DNA of 64,000 bases from Paenibacillus silvisoli. GTDB lineage: Bacteria; Bacillota; Bacilli; Paenibacillales; Paenibacillaceae. The position numbers and the translations under genes are program-made. Each line of letters begins with the position of its first letter. Within the stretch, counting starts at the first letter, position 1. The stretch lies in NCBI RefSeq assembly GCF_030866765.1, contig NZ_CP133017.1, positions 2,772,001-2,836,000 of the forward strand, in the 5' to 3' direction. This document shows, piece by piece, positions 8,670 through 15,788 of the stretch. The notes beneath the pieces were generated by a model. It did not search any database. It was not told the DNA's origin and saw nothing but the letters and a program-made list of their open reading frames with translations.

Positions 8670-8683
8670 TTGAAACGTTTCAA
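8670..8683. promoter_or_regulatory. LacI-family-type operator between sulfatase and FGE genes
   Basis: TTGAAACGTTTCAA is a perfect 14-bp palindrome with the central CG typical of LacI/GalR-family operators (core TGAAACGTTTCA). It lies 14 bases before the sulfatase start and 18 bases upstream of TATAAT at 8701-8706, the probable -10 of the FGE gene. Binding here would affect both divergent genes. It differs from the usual CcpA site (TGTAAACGTTTACA) at two positions per side set, so a dedicated regulator or CcpA are both possible. Confidence 0.6.
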
Positions 8684-8780
8684 TAGATTCATAGCTATTG
8701 TATAATAATTCCTTGGAAGCGTCTACAACGGGTGCGTTCGCAAGAAGGTAATGGCTTATATGGAAGGGAAGGCATTCAAC

Positions 8781-9782
8781 ATGATGGATCAACCGAAAGC
8801 TTGCTGCTGCGCAAGCCGCAATGCCGCCGGCGAAATCGCCGCAGCGGCTGCACAAGAGGTCGAACAGGCTGAGCGACAAGAGGGCATCGCCTCGTCGCCG
8901 AAACGGACTGATGACAATATGGCTTTCATACCGGCAGGACAATTTTTGATGGGTACGGATGATACGGAAGGTTTCCCGCAGGACGGCGAAGGTCCGATTC
9001 GAAGCGTGAAGCTGGACGCGTTCTATATATCGCGTTACGCAGTGACCAATGCGCAATTTCAAGCTTTCGTTGAGGCAACCGGCTATGTGACGGAAGCGGA
9101 GAAGTTTGGCTGGTCGTACGTCTTCCATCTGTTGGCGTCCGAGCAGACCAAGCAGGCCGCTGCCGGCTCGCCGCAGAGCGCGCCATGGTGGCTTGCCGTG
9201 AACGGCGCCTATTGGGCGCGGCCGGAAGGACCCGATTCCGATATTGCGGATCGGCTCGACCATCCGGTTGTGCACGTTTCCTGGAACGATGCGGCGGCCT
9301 ATTGCGCTTGGCGGGGAGGGCGGCTGCCGACCGAAGCGGAGTGGGAGTACGCGGCTAGAGGCGGGCTCTCCCAGAAGCGGTATCCGTGGGGCGACCTGTT
9401 GAAGCCGGACACCGAGCATCTGTGCAACATCTGGCAAGGCAAATTCCCGGTCAAAAATAACGTCAGCGACGGTTACCTCGGCACGGCGCCCGTCGACGCA
9501 TTCCAGCCGAACGGCTACGGCCTTTACAATATGTCCGGCAACGTTTGGGAATGGTGCAGCGACTGGTTTACGCCGCAGTATCACGTCGTTACGGCAAGCG
9601 AGAACCCTCACTATATTAAGCCTACTCACGCGCGTTCTATGCGCGGCGGCTCTTATCTGTGCCACAAATCGTACTGCAACCGCTATCGGGTAGCGGCGCG
9701 CAATTCGAATACGCCGGACAGCTCGACCGGGAACTGCGGTTTCCGTATTGTTTTGCCGTATAAAACGGGGGAGATCCGTTGA
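8781..9782 (+). CDS. Formylglycine-generating enzyme (sulfatase maturase)
   Basis: Converts the cysteine of CxPxR sulfatase motifs to C-alpha-formylglycine. This is a true FGE and not merely a family relative: the active-site pair lies in GGSYLCHKSYCNRYRVAAR as Cys294 and Cys299, followed by NTPDSSTGNCGFR, as in characterised FGEs. The FGE-sulfatase fold starts with FIPAGQFLMGTD near residue 50 and includes GRLPTEAEWEYAARGG and YNMSGNVWEWCSDW. The N-terminus carries a Cys-rich ACCCASR segment, possibly a metal or redox site. ATG 8781 has GGAAGG at 8768-8773; the longer ATG 8751 has no such site. Divergent from the sulfatase it presumably matures. Confidence 0.93.
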   Translation: MMDQPKACCCASRNAAGEIAAAAAQEVEQAERQEGIASSPKRTDDNMAFIPAGQFLMGTDDTEGFPQDGEGPIRSVKLDAFYISRYAVTNAQFQAFVEATGYVTEAEKFGWSYVFHLLASEQTKQAAAGSPQSAPWWLAVNGAYWARPEGPDSDIADRLDHPVVHVSWNDAAAYCAWRGGRLPTEAEWEYAARGGLSQKRYPWGDLLKPDTEHLCNIWQGKFPVKNNVSDGYLGTAPVDAFQPNGYGLYNMSGNVWEWCSDWFTPQYHVVTASENPHYIKPTHARSMRGGSYLCHKSYCNRYRVAARNSNTPDSSTGNCGFRIVLPYKTGEIR

Positions 9783-10327
9783 TGAAGGATCCGATCGTGA
9801 TCGTTCCTTACGATGCCGGCTGGGCGCTGGAGTTCCGGGAAATCGGAAGCCGCTTGCGTCAATCGCTTGGCGAAACCGCGCTGCGCATCGACCATATCGG
9901 TTCGACTTCGGTTCCGGGGCTAGCGGCTAAGCCGGTCATCGATATCCAGGTCTCGGTCCGCTCGTTGGAGCCGGTGGACGCCTATCTAGGGGGCTTTGAG
10001 CAGCTTGGCTACGTGTTTAGAGGAGACAATACGGAGCGAACCAAACGGTATTTTCGCGAGGGGCAGGGGATGAGGCGCACCCATATCCATGTCCGAGAAA
10101 CGGGAAGCTTCGGGGAGCAGTTCGCGCTGCTTTTTCGCGACTATTTGCGGGCCAATCTGGAGGATGCCGACTTCTATGCTGCCGTGAAAATCCGGCTGAT
10201 GGAGCAGTTCGGGCACGAGCGCCAAAGGTACGTCGAAGAGAAAGAGCCTTTCATCTGGGAGATTATGAGACGGGCTAGCGCTTGGAGCCAGGAGAGTGGT
10301 TGGAAGCCGGGGGCTTCGGATTTGTAG
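9782..10327 (+). CDS. GrpB-family (nucleotidyltransferase-fold) protein
   Basis: Protein of about 181 residues of the GrpB/UPF0157 family: VPYDAGWALEFREIG, then RIDHIGSTSVPGLAAKPVIDI, which holds the GS-x10-D core of the nucleotidyltransferase fold, and the THIHVRE and FRDYLRAN segments. Its reaction is not established. The ATG overlaps the FGE stop by one base (TGATG), with GGGGGAGA upstream at 9767-9774, so the two genes are translationally coupled. A functional link to sulfatase maturation is not known. Confidence 0.88.
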   Translation: MKDPIVIVPYDAGWALEFREIGSRLRQSLGETALRIDHIGSTSVPGLAAKPVIDIQVSVRSLEPVDAYLGGFEQLGYVFRGDNTERTKRYFREGQGMRRTHIHVRETGSFGEQFALLFRDYLRANLEDADFYAAVKIRLMEQFGHERQRYVEEKEPFIWEIMRRASAWSQESGWKPGASDL

Positions 10328-10382
10328 TATGGAACTAAACGGTGCTGCCTTGTTGTTTTCTCTGGGAGAGGGTTGAGAAGAT

Positions 10383-11132
10383 ATGAACGAACTGGACTAT
10401 AAGCAATTTTATGATCGTGTCGGCAAGCTCATAGGATGGGATTTCAGCAAAGTGAAGTGTATCTCAGAAGGTGTGGCTTGGGATTTCTACGATGAGGTTC
10501 GCAGGAGCTGCAAGAGCGCGGACCTTCTGCTAGATATAGGATGTGGCGGAGGGGAAGCGTTGCTGAAGATTGCTGAAGGCGCTCTGCTGCTTGTCGGCAT
10601 TGACAATTCGACAGGCATGATCGAGGCTGCAACGAGCAGGCTGGATGCTTCGGGAATTGTAAATGTGCGGTTGCTGCATATGGATGCGGAGAAGCTAGAT
10701 TTTCCCGGCAGTTTTTTTAACGTGGTATCTTGTCGTCAGGCTCCCTTTTGTGCTAGCGAAGTGGCCAGGGTGATCGTGCCTGGCGGTATTTTTCTGACTC
10801 AGCAGGTTAGCGAGGCGGATAAATGCAATCTGAAGCAAGCTTTCGGCAGAGGGCAGTCGTTCGGAGAACAGGACGGTGCTTTACAGCATCAATATATGTC
10901 CGAGTTGTATGAGGCGGGATTTCGCGACATTCAGGCGCTGGAATATGATGCGACGGAGTATTATCATTCCTACGAGGATTTGGTGTTTCTGCTGAAGCAC
11001 ACGCCTATCGTTCCGAATTTTGGAAAAAGCGAGGACGACTTTTCAATATTAGACCAATTCATTCAGGAGAATCAAACGAATAAAGGGATTAAGACCAATT
11101 CAAAACGGTTTATGCTGATCGCAAAAAAGTAG
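10383..11132 (+). CDS. Class I SAM-dependent methyltransferase
   Basis: A 249-residue cytosolic protein. Motif I is LLLDIGCGGGEALLKIA (residues about 47-63), motif II acidic VGIDNSTGMIE, the post-motif MDAEKLDFPG, and VIVPGGIF as motif III. The target molecule is unknown; distantly related proteins are annotated as small-molecule or rRNA methyltransferases. ATG 10383 follows GGGAGAGGG at 10364-10372. It is 55 bases after the GrpB gene with no terminator seen between. Confidence 0.82.
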   Translation: MNELDYKQFYDRVGKLIGWDFSKVKCISEGVAWDFYDEVRRSCKSADLLLDIGCGGGEALLKIAEGALLLVGIDNSTGMIEAATSRLDASGIVNVRLLHMDAEKLDFPGSFFNVVSCRQAPFCASEVARVIVPGGIFLTQQVSEADKCNLKQAFGRGQSFGEQDGALQHQYMSELYEAGFRDIQALEYDATEYYHSYEDLVFLLKHTPIVPNFGKSEDDFSILDQFIQENQTNKGIKTNSKRFMLIAKK

Positions 11133-11252
11133 AAGATGAATAGTGGAGCATTGACGGTAAATCGGATATTGGCGTAGTTGCCGAGATCGAATGAAATTGA
11201 TTGAGTTTTTCTGAGTGCCGAAAGCACGACGAGATGGTCGAGGCTCGCACGC

Positions 11253-11435
11253 TAACGGTTGCCACGCACGCTATTTAGCCTTAAAAGGCCATTTTGAAAT
11301 TCTAACGGTTGTCAGGGCCGCTATTTAGCGATTTGGACAGCGAATTGTGACTAATGGGGCCTAATAGCCTCTGTGGCAACCGTTAGCTGTCAAATAAGGC
11401 TGTTTTTGCGCAAATAAGCGCTGTGGCAACCGTTA
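11253..11435. repeat. Repeat array B: second copy of the array A element
   Basis: Same organisation and the same 183-bp span as array A. Units at 11253-11275 and 11303-11325 are direct; 11363-11385 and 11413-11435 are inverted (AATAGCCTC then TGTGGCAACCGTTA). Starts are again 50, 60 and 50 bp apart. Spacers have drifted but retain AAAAGG...TTTT against AAATAAGG complementarity. The rest of the 439-bp gap 11133-11571 holds a terminator at 11499 and nothing else recognisable. Confidence 0.85.
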
Positions 11436-11498
11436 GACGATTCGGGCGCGCTCGAATTCGACCGCTTTTATAGTAATCGGCGGGTTTCTCGACACTCT

Positions 11499-11526
11499 AA
11501 AGGCCATCCCGCCAAGGATGGCCTTT
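11499..11526 (-). terminator. Intrinsic terminator after the phosphotransferase gene
   Basis: Perfect 11-bp stem AAAGGCCATCC / GGATGGCCTTT with a six-base loop, 46 bases beyond the stop of the minus-strand gene. T-richness is modest on both strands, so it may act in either direction. Confidence 0.65.
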
Positions 11527-11571
11527 CTTGCATCTACAGCCTACAGGAAAGTCAACAACGATTTATTTATC

Positions 11572-12474
11572 TCAGGCCAATTCCTCGCACAATCCGGCTG
11601 CATCGTTCATCAAATCCGGTATCCACGCATCTGACCCGGGGATGATCTCCGTTCCGCCATAGGCGAGCCAGCGCAGCGACCTGATCAGCCAGCATAAACC
11701 GCCTACTAGCAGCTGCCAATTTACCTGCTCCGCGGAAACGTGCGATACTTCTCGGTAGGCCGCGACGATAGCGTCTCTCGAAAGCCCGCACCAAGCTTGC
11801 GCCTCCGTAGTCAGGCTATATAAGTCGCCAAGATGGGGGCTTAAGTAGGTGATGGACCAGTCGATCGGCACAACGCCGCCATCCGCTTGAACCAGTAGGT
11901 TTTTAGCGTGATAGTCACTGTGAACGATGGTGACCGGCACGGCTTGATAAAGGCGCTCCAAGTGAGGCGGCAGTATCTTCATCATATTCGCCAATGTGCT
12001 TGAGCCCGCTAGTTTTGGAGATTTCAATAGATCTTCCAGAAGCGCTAGAAAACCATTCGCCGTCATCGAGTAAGCGTCAATGACCTTCTTCGGAAGCGAT
12101 GCCTCCAGATTGGCGGCGGCGCTCGTTCTTAATCTTGCCAGTACTTTGGCTGCTTCCAGAAAATGCTGCGGAAGCGGCCTCTGCTCCAAATTGTGCTCGC
12201 CCGCATCCTCCATGACCATCACTGCGCTGTTCGGTCGTTGAATAAACTCGAAAATGCGCGGCGCTTTGATTTGGAGCGGGTACACCAAATCCCGGTAGAT
12301 CCCGGCTTCTCCGGCCATTTCGCTGCCGCCCCATTTGATAATGCGCGATTCACCCGTTGCGAGCCTGACTCGGTAGACCTCCGAAAGCGCCCACTTTCGC
12401 AGCAGCGACCATTCCGTAACTTCGTTCAGCACCGCCAATGTTGATCGGTAGTCCGTGAAACAGGTTGGAATCAT
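11572..12474 (-). CDS. Aminoglycoside-phosphotransferase-like (APH) kinase
   Basis: Choline/aminoglycoside kinase-fold protein of 300 residues. The Brenner catalytic motif is HSDYHAKNLLV (Asp in HxD, Asn five residues on), followed by the metal-binding VVPIDWS. The ATP-side lysine is in ESRIIKWGG. The family phosphorylates small molecules; similarity to real aminoglycoside resistance enzymes is only general, so resistance should not be assumed. GGAGG lies eight bases before the ATG. Confidence 0.8.
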   Translation of the reverse strand: MIPTCFTDYRSTLAVLNEVTEWSLLRKWALSEVYRVRLATGESRIIKWGGSEMAGEAGIYRDLVYPLQIKAPRIFEFIQRPNSAVMVMEDAGEHNLEQRPLPQHFLEAAKVLARLRTSAAANLEASLPKKVIDAYSMTANGFLALLEDLLKSPKLAGSSTLANMMKILPPHLERLYQAVPVTIVHSDYHAKNLLVQADGGVVPIDWSITYLSPHLGDLYSLTTEAQAWCGLSRDAIVAAYREVSHVSAEQVNWQLLVGGLCWLIRSLRWLAYGGTEIIPGSDAWIPDLMNDAAGLCEELA

Positions 12475-12625
12475 TCCATGACCTCCAGCATTGAAGTTGG
12501 TTGCTGGAACCTATTTTTACATAATTGGCCAAAAAGATATAGACTTATATATTTCTGGCTGTTATGATGTTGAATAAGGTCTTGATAAAATTCGGGACTC
12601 TTTTTATTCCATAACCAACCAGAGT

Positions 12626-12653
12626 GGCCACCCGGATTAGGGTGGCCTTCATT
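12626..12653 (+). terminator. Terminator-like hairpin upstream of a GNAT gene
   Basis: GGCCACCC-GGATTA-GGGTGGCC followed by TTCATTT. It ends about 20 bases before the GNAT start and no plus-strand gene lies immediately upstream, so it could be a leader attenuator or a terminator of antisense or read-through transcription. Confidence 0.45.
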
Positions 12654-12673
12654 TATGCAGGAGCGTGTCCGTC

Positions 12674-13228
12674 ATGATAACCGAATTGTCCGCGATGCGA
12701 TTGGAAACAGACCGTTTAATTATCCGTCCCTACGTTGACGGCGATTTGCAGGAGTCGTTCGAGCTGATGCAAGATCCGGACTTGTTCACGTATATGCATT
12801 TGGAGGTCATGTCAAAGGAAGAGTATAAAGGCGTGTTTCAGTGGCTGATCGCCAGCTATGACACGCCATTCCATCAACCGTTCAAATACTCGTTCGCGAT
12901 CCGAAGCAAAGCAACTGGCGCTTTCATCGGCTGGTGCGGCGTGGGCATACTCGATTTTAGCTCGCCCGACATCGAGCTCTACTATTTGATCGGCCGCGAC
13001 TATTGGGGCAACGGTTACGCCGCGGAAGCCGCCGCCGCCTTGGCCGGCTACGCCATTCATGTGATCGGGTTAGACCGGCTGTACGCCAAAGCGGACCCGA
13101 GGAACACGGCATCGTTGAACATTTTCAAGAAGCTGGGCTTTGAATTTGATCGGGTGCTGGAAGGATTGACAGGGGATGACGCGGACTGTAACGGCGAGCT
13201 GATGCATGTGTACGAAGGCGCGATTTGA
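12674..13228 (+). CDS. GNAT acetyltransferase, RimJ/RimL-like
   Basis: About 184 residues with the RimJ/RimL layout: RLETDRLIIRPYVDGD at the N-terminus, IELYYLIGRDYWGNGYAAEAAAALAGYA carrying the acetyl-CoA loop, and PRNTASLNIFKKLGFEFD. Family members acetylate ribosomal protein N-termini or small molecules; the target is unknown. ATG 12674 is preferred over GTG 12665 since AGGAG at 12659-12663 is ten bases away. A strong terminator follows. Confidence 0.82.
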   Translation: MITELSAMRLETDRLIIRPYVDGDLQESFELMQDPDLFTYMHLEVMSKEEYKGVFQWLIASYDTPFHQPFKYSFAIRSKATGAFIGWCGVGILDFSSPDIELYYLIGRDYWGNGYAAEAAAALAGYAIHVIGLDRLYAKADPRNTASLNIFKKLGFEFDRVLEGLTGDDADCNGELMHVYEGAI

Positions 13229-13258
13229 TGAGATGAGAGATAGAAGGTAGTACGCTGG

Positions 13259-13298
13259 AAATGACCGGGAGCGGTTCGCGCTCACTGGTCATTTTTTT
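13259..13298 (+). terminator. Intrinsic terminator after GNAT gene
   Basis: AAATGACCGGGAGCG pairs with CGCTCACTGGTCATTT around a GTTCG loop and is followed by a run of seven T. Confidence 0.85.
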
Positions 13299-13401
13299 GT
13301 AGAGCTGAAAAATATGGCAAGAAAAATGGTCATGTGCTATCATGAAGATAGTCTATTTTGAATAAGGTTACTTAAATCAAATAGAAAGCGGGTTCTATTC
13401 T

Positions 13402-13620
13402 ATGAAAATCGGCATTTCGAACAAAGAAGGCCAGCTAGGATTTGTATCCCCCAGAGGCGGTCTCCGGGAAGGCGCCGGAAGAAAGACAATCGGGGTAACG
13501 AAAAAAGTATCGGTCACGTTAACGGATGACCTCTGGGACAAAATCGAAAAGCAATGCTCGGAGAATCAGCTTTCCCGTTCGGAAGTCTTTCGTACCATCA
13601 TCGAAACTTACTATGCGTAG
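13402..13620 (+). CDS. Small ribbon-helix-helix DNA-binding protein
   Basis: A 72-residue protein. The C-terminal half, KVSVTLTDDLWDKIEKQC then SRSEVFRTIIETYY, fits the CopG/Arc-type ribbon-helix-helix fold (one strand, two helices). The N-terminal part has a basic GGLREGAGRK segment seen in other small RHH proteins. It probably binds DNA as a dimer, perhaps at its own promoter. It lies 26 bases before the beta-clamp paralogue on the same strand, which suggests that it controls that gene; this is inference. Confidence 0.7.
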   Translation: MKIGISNKEGQLGFVSPRGGLREGAGRKTIGVTKKVSVTLTDDLWDKIEKQCSENQLSRSEVFRTIIETYYA

Positions 13621-13646
13621 TTTGCTTCAAGGGGGAGTTGAGATTT

Positions 13647-14774
13647 ATGTTGGTCCATGTAACGAAAGAGTCGCTCTTAGAAGCTCTGCAGCATGTGTCA
13701 AGGGCCGTATCGGCAAATTGCCCGATTCCAATCCTTTCCGGCATCAAAATGGAGGCCAGTCCGACTGAATTGATACTAACGGCAAGCAACGCTAGTATGA
13801 CGATATGCTGCAAGATTTCGCCAAACAGCGAAGTGATGACCATTTCGAGAACGGGAAGCATTGTCGTTCCTGGACGCTATTTTGTTGAACTGATTCGTAG
13901 ACTGGATAGCGGAATCATGACGCTTGAAACGAACGGGCAGTTGAATTTATCGATTGTTTCAGGCCGCTCTCGGATCCGGTTATGCGGGATGGACCCGGCG
14001 GAATTCCCTGCTGCACAAATCATAGAACGCCATCGGTCCATAAAGATCGGCCTTGCGAACGCCCTGCTCAAATCAGCCATAAAGCAAGTGGCTTCTTCGG
14101 TTTCTACATCAGAGACTCGGCCGGTATTAACAGGGGTTTGTATCGAATACCGGGATGAATCCATCCGCTTCGTTGCCTCGGACGGCATTCGTCTTGCATC
14201 CCGAACGTTAGGTGTCGGCGGATTAAACGAGGAACGAGCCCATGTCATCATTCCAGGCTTCAATTTAAATGAAATCGCGAAAATGCTGGATAAAGAGGAA
14301 AGCAAGACGGAAATTGAATGGGATCGGAGCCAAATCGTATTTACGGCAGGCAACCTCCGGATTTGGTCCGTTTTACTCAAGGGCGCATATCCCTCCGTAC
14401 ATCATGTGACGCCGAAATCTTGCAGCTCGGAGGTCATCGTTGAAGCTTCCGGTTTATTGAAGGCTGTAGAACGGGTAACCGTATTGGCGAACGAAAGCGT
14501 CATTCGAATCGCGGCTGTCCGTACCAAACTAGAGCTTATATCCCGAACTGCGGAGCTGGGTGAGGTACAAGAAGAAGTCCCTGCAATTGAGCTCAAGGGA
14601 GAGGGTTTTATCATTTCTCTGAACGGCAGGCTCTTCATTGATATTCTTCGTTCCATGGGCAGTGAGCGCATCGGATTGAAATTTACGGGAAAGAGCAGTC
14701 CGATGATGATACAGCCGGTTGCAGACTCCTTATCGGTCATGTACTTAATTACCCCTATCAGAACGGTAAGTTGA
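13647..14774 (+). CDS. DNA polymerase III beta subunit paralogue (second sliding clamp)
   Basis: A 375-residue protein of normal DnaN length with three clamp repeats. Domain 1 starts MLVHVTKESLLEALQHVSRAV and contains NCPIPILSGI; domain 2 has SSVSTSETRPVLTGVCI and FVASDGIRLASR; domain 3 ends with MMIQPVADSLSVMYLITPIR, the usual clamp C-terminus. It diverges visibly from a housekeeping DnaN (fewer charged residues, VVPGRYFVELIRRLD in place of the common form) and has no dnaA, recF or gyrB beside it. So it is a second, accessory clamp. The start at ATG 13647 has AAGGGGGAG upstream. It may support a specialised polymerase, or derive from a mobile element. Confidence 0.88.
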   Translation: MLVHVTKESLLEALQHVSRAVSANCPIPILSGIKMEASPTELILTASNASMTICCKISPNSEVMTISRTGSIVVPGRYFVELIRRLDSGIMTLETNGQLNLSIVSGRSRIRLCGMDPAEFPAAQIIERHRSIKIGLANALLKSAIKQVASSVSTSETRPVLTGVCIEYRDESIRFVASDGIRLASRTLGVGGLNEERAHVIIPGFNLNEIAKMLDKEESKTEIEWDRSQIVFTAGNLRIWSVLLKGAYPSVHHVTPKSCSSEVIVEASGLLKAVERVTVLANESVIRIAAVRTKLELISRTAELGEVQEEVPAIELKGEGFIISLNGRLFIDILRSMGSERIGLKFTGKSSPMMIQPVADSLSVMYLITPIRTVS

Positions 14775-14793
14775 AAGGGAATGAAAGCTAATC

Positions 14794-15624
14794 TCAGGTA
14801 TGGGATGGCTTGGTCCCGCATGCCATTAATAAAACGAACATGGCGTGAGCTTCCGGTGAATGGGCGAAACGGTCGCAAGCTTGTTTCATTTCCTCATACT
14901 CCGTTTTTGAAATAATGCCATTCGTGTAAAATACGGTGAACCGGTCGATATCGAGCTGCCGTTTGAAGCCTTCGATCCCGTGCAAGTCGCTGTGTTGAAT
15001 CACCGCTTCTATATCCGGGTCAGTAAATCCGGATTCGGTCAGCAGTCGCGGCAGGCTGCGTCCGATATGGCGGTTGCCGCCTTTGGAAGCTTGGAGCTTC
15101 GCTATTTTTTGCAAAATGGAAGGAAGAGCTTCCAGATCCGGCTGGATCGCGCCGAAAATGCCATCGTCGAGATCGATAATGACGAGCTTGCCGCCAGGCT
15201 TCAGGACACGCTTCATTTCCATAGCCGCTTGTACCGGGTCATGGAGATGAAGAAACAGCAGTCGCGCGACGGCAAAATCAAACTGATTGTCGGGAAGTCC
15301 GGTTTCATAAACGGATGCGTGCTTAAACGCGAGTTTGAATTCGGGAATATGGCTTAACCTATGTTTCGCCTTGTTGAGCAGCGTCTCATCGATATCCAAT
15401 GAAGTCAGCCGGATAGTGGGCAGCCGCTCCAGCAATTGTTCGGTTACGAATCCCGGACCGCTTCCCGCCTCTAGAACGGTCATTCCGTCTTCTAGGCCGA
15501 ACCATTGCAGCGTACGGAATTCTTTTTCCCAGCCCATCAGCGCTTGTTCTCTTAATCGCAGCCATTCGGCTTCTTCGCCGAGTGTCGCTTTTTGAAAATT
15601 ATAGGTCGAGCGGCGTGTATCCAT
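14794..15624 (-). CDS. Class I SAM-dependent methyltransferase
   Basis: A 276-residue protein. Motif I is VLEAGSGPGFVTEQL (about residues 50-64), then LDIDETLL, and LKPGGKLVIIDLDDG as the later motif. The pattern FAVARLLFLHLHDPVQAAMEMKRVLKPGG is the UbiE/methyltransf_11 type. Target unknown. GGAGGAG lies seven bases before the ATG. It is convergent with the clamp gene, 19 bases apart, without an evident terminator between them. Confidence 0.82.
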   Translation of the reverse strand: MDTRRSTYNFQKATLGEEAEWLRLREQALMGWEKEFRTLQWFGLEDGMTVLEAGSGPGFVTEQLLERLPTIRLTSLDIDETLLNKAKHRLSHIPEFKLAFKHASVYETGLPDNQFDFAVARLLFLHLHDPVQAAMEMKRVLKPGGKLVIIDLDDGIFGAIQPDLEALPSILQKIAKLQASKGGNRHIGRSLPRLLTESGFTDPDIEAVIQHSDLHGIEGFKRQLDIDRFTVFYTNGIISKTEYEEMKQACDRFAHSPEAHAMFVLLMACGTKPSHT

Positions 15625-15744
15625 TGATTTTCTCCTCCAGTGGTTAGACCTTTAATCTTAGCTTTGTGCAAAAATAAATGTGATCTTGGAAAATGCCCCC
15701 GTTTCTCGGCATCTAATTATCTGCTATGATATGTCCATGTTCGA

Positions 15745-15766
15745 ATAGTTCTATCGAACTATTTTT
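15745..15766 (+). promoter_or_regulatory. Leader hairpin before the GGDEF/EAL gene
   Basis: ATAGTTC-TATC-GAACTAT followed by TTTTT, ending 22 bases before the start codon. It overlaps a second palindrome (TTCGAATAGTTCTATCGAA). It could be a protein operator or a weak attenuator; sequence alone does not decide. Confidence 0.35.
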
Positions 15767-15788
15767 CTTATATCATGGAGGCGGTCCT

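Noticed and set aside
12540..12660. T-box riboswitch leader
   Set aside because: The hairpin has GGGTGGCC, but the conserved T-box antiterminator sequence and specifier stem are absent, the leader is too short and the gene is not an amino-acid gene.
15774..15788. Translation start of the GGDEF/EAL gene at 15726
   Set aside because: The frame is open to 15726 but that start lies before the leader hairpin; GGAGG at 15776-15780 clearly serves ATG 15789.
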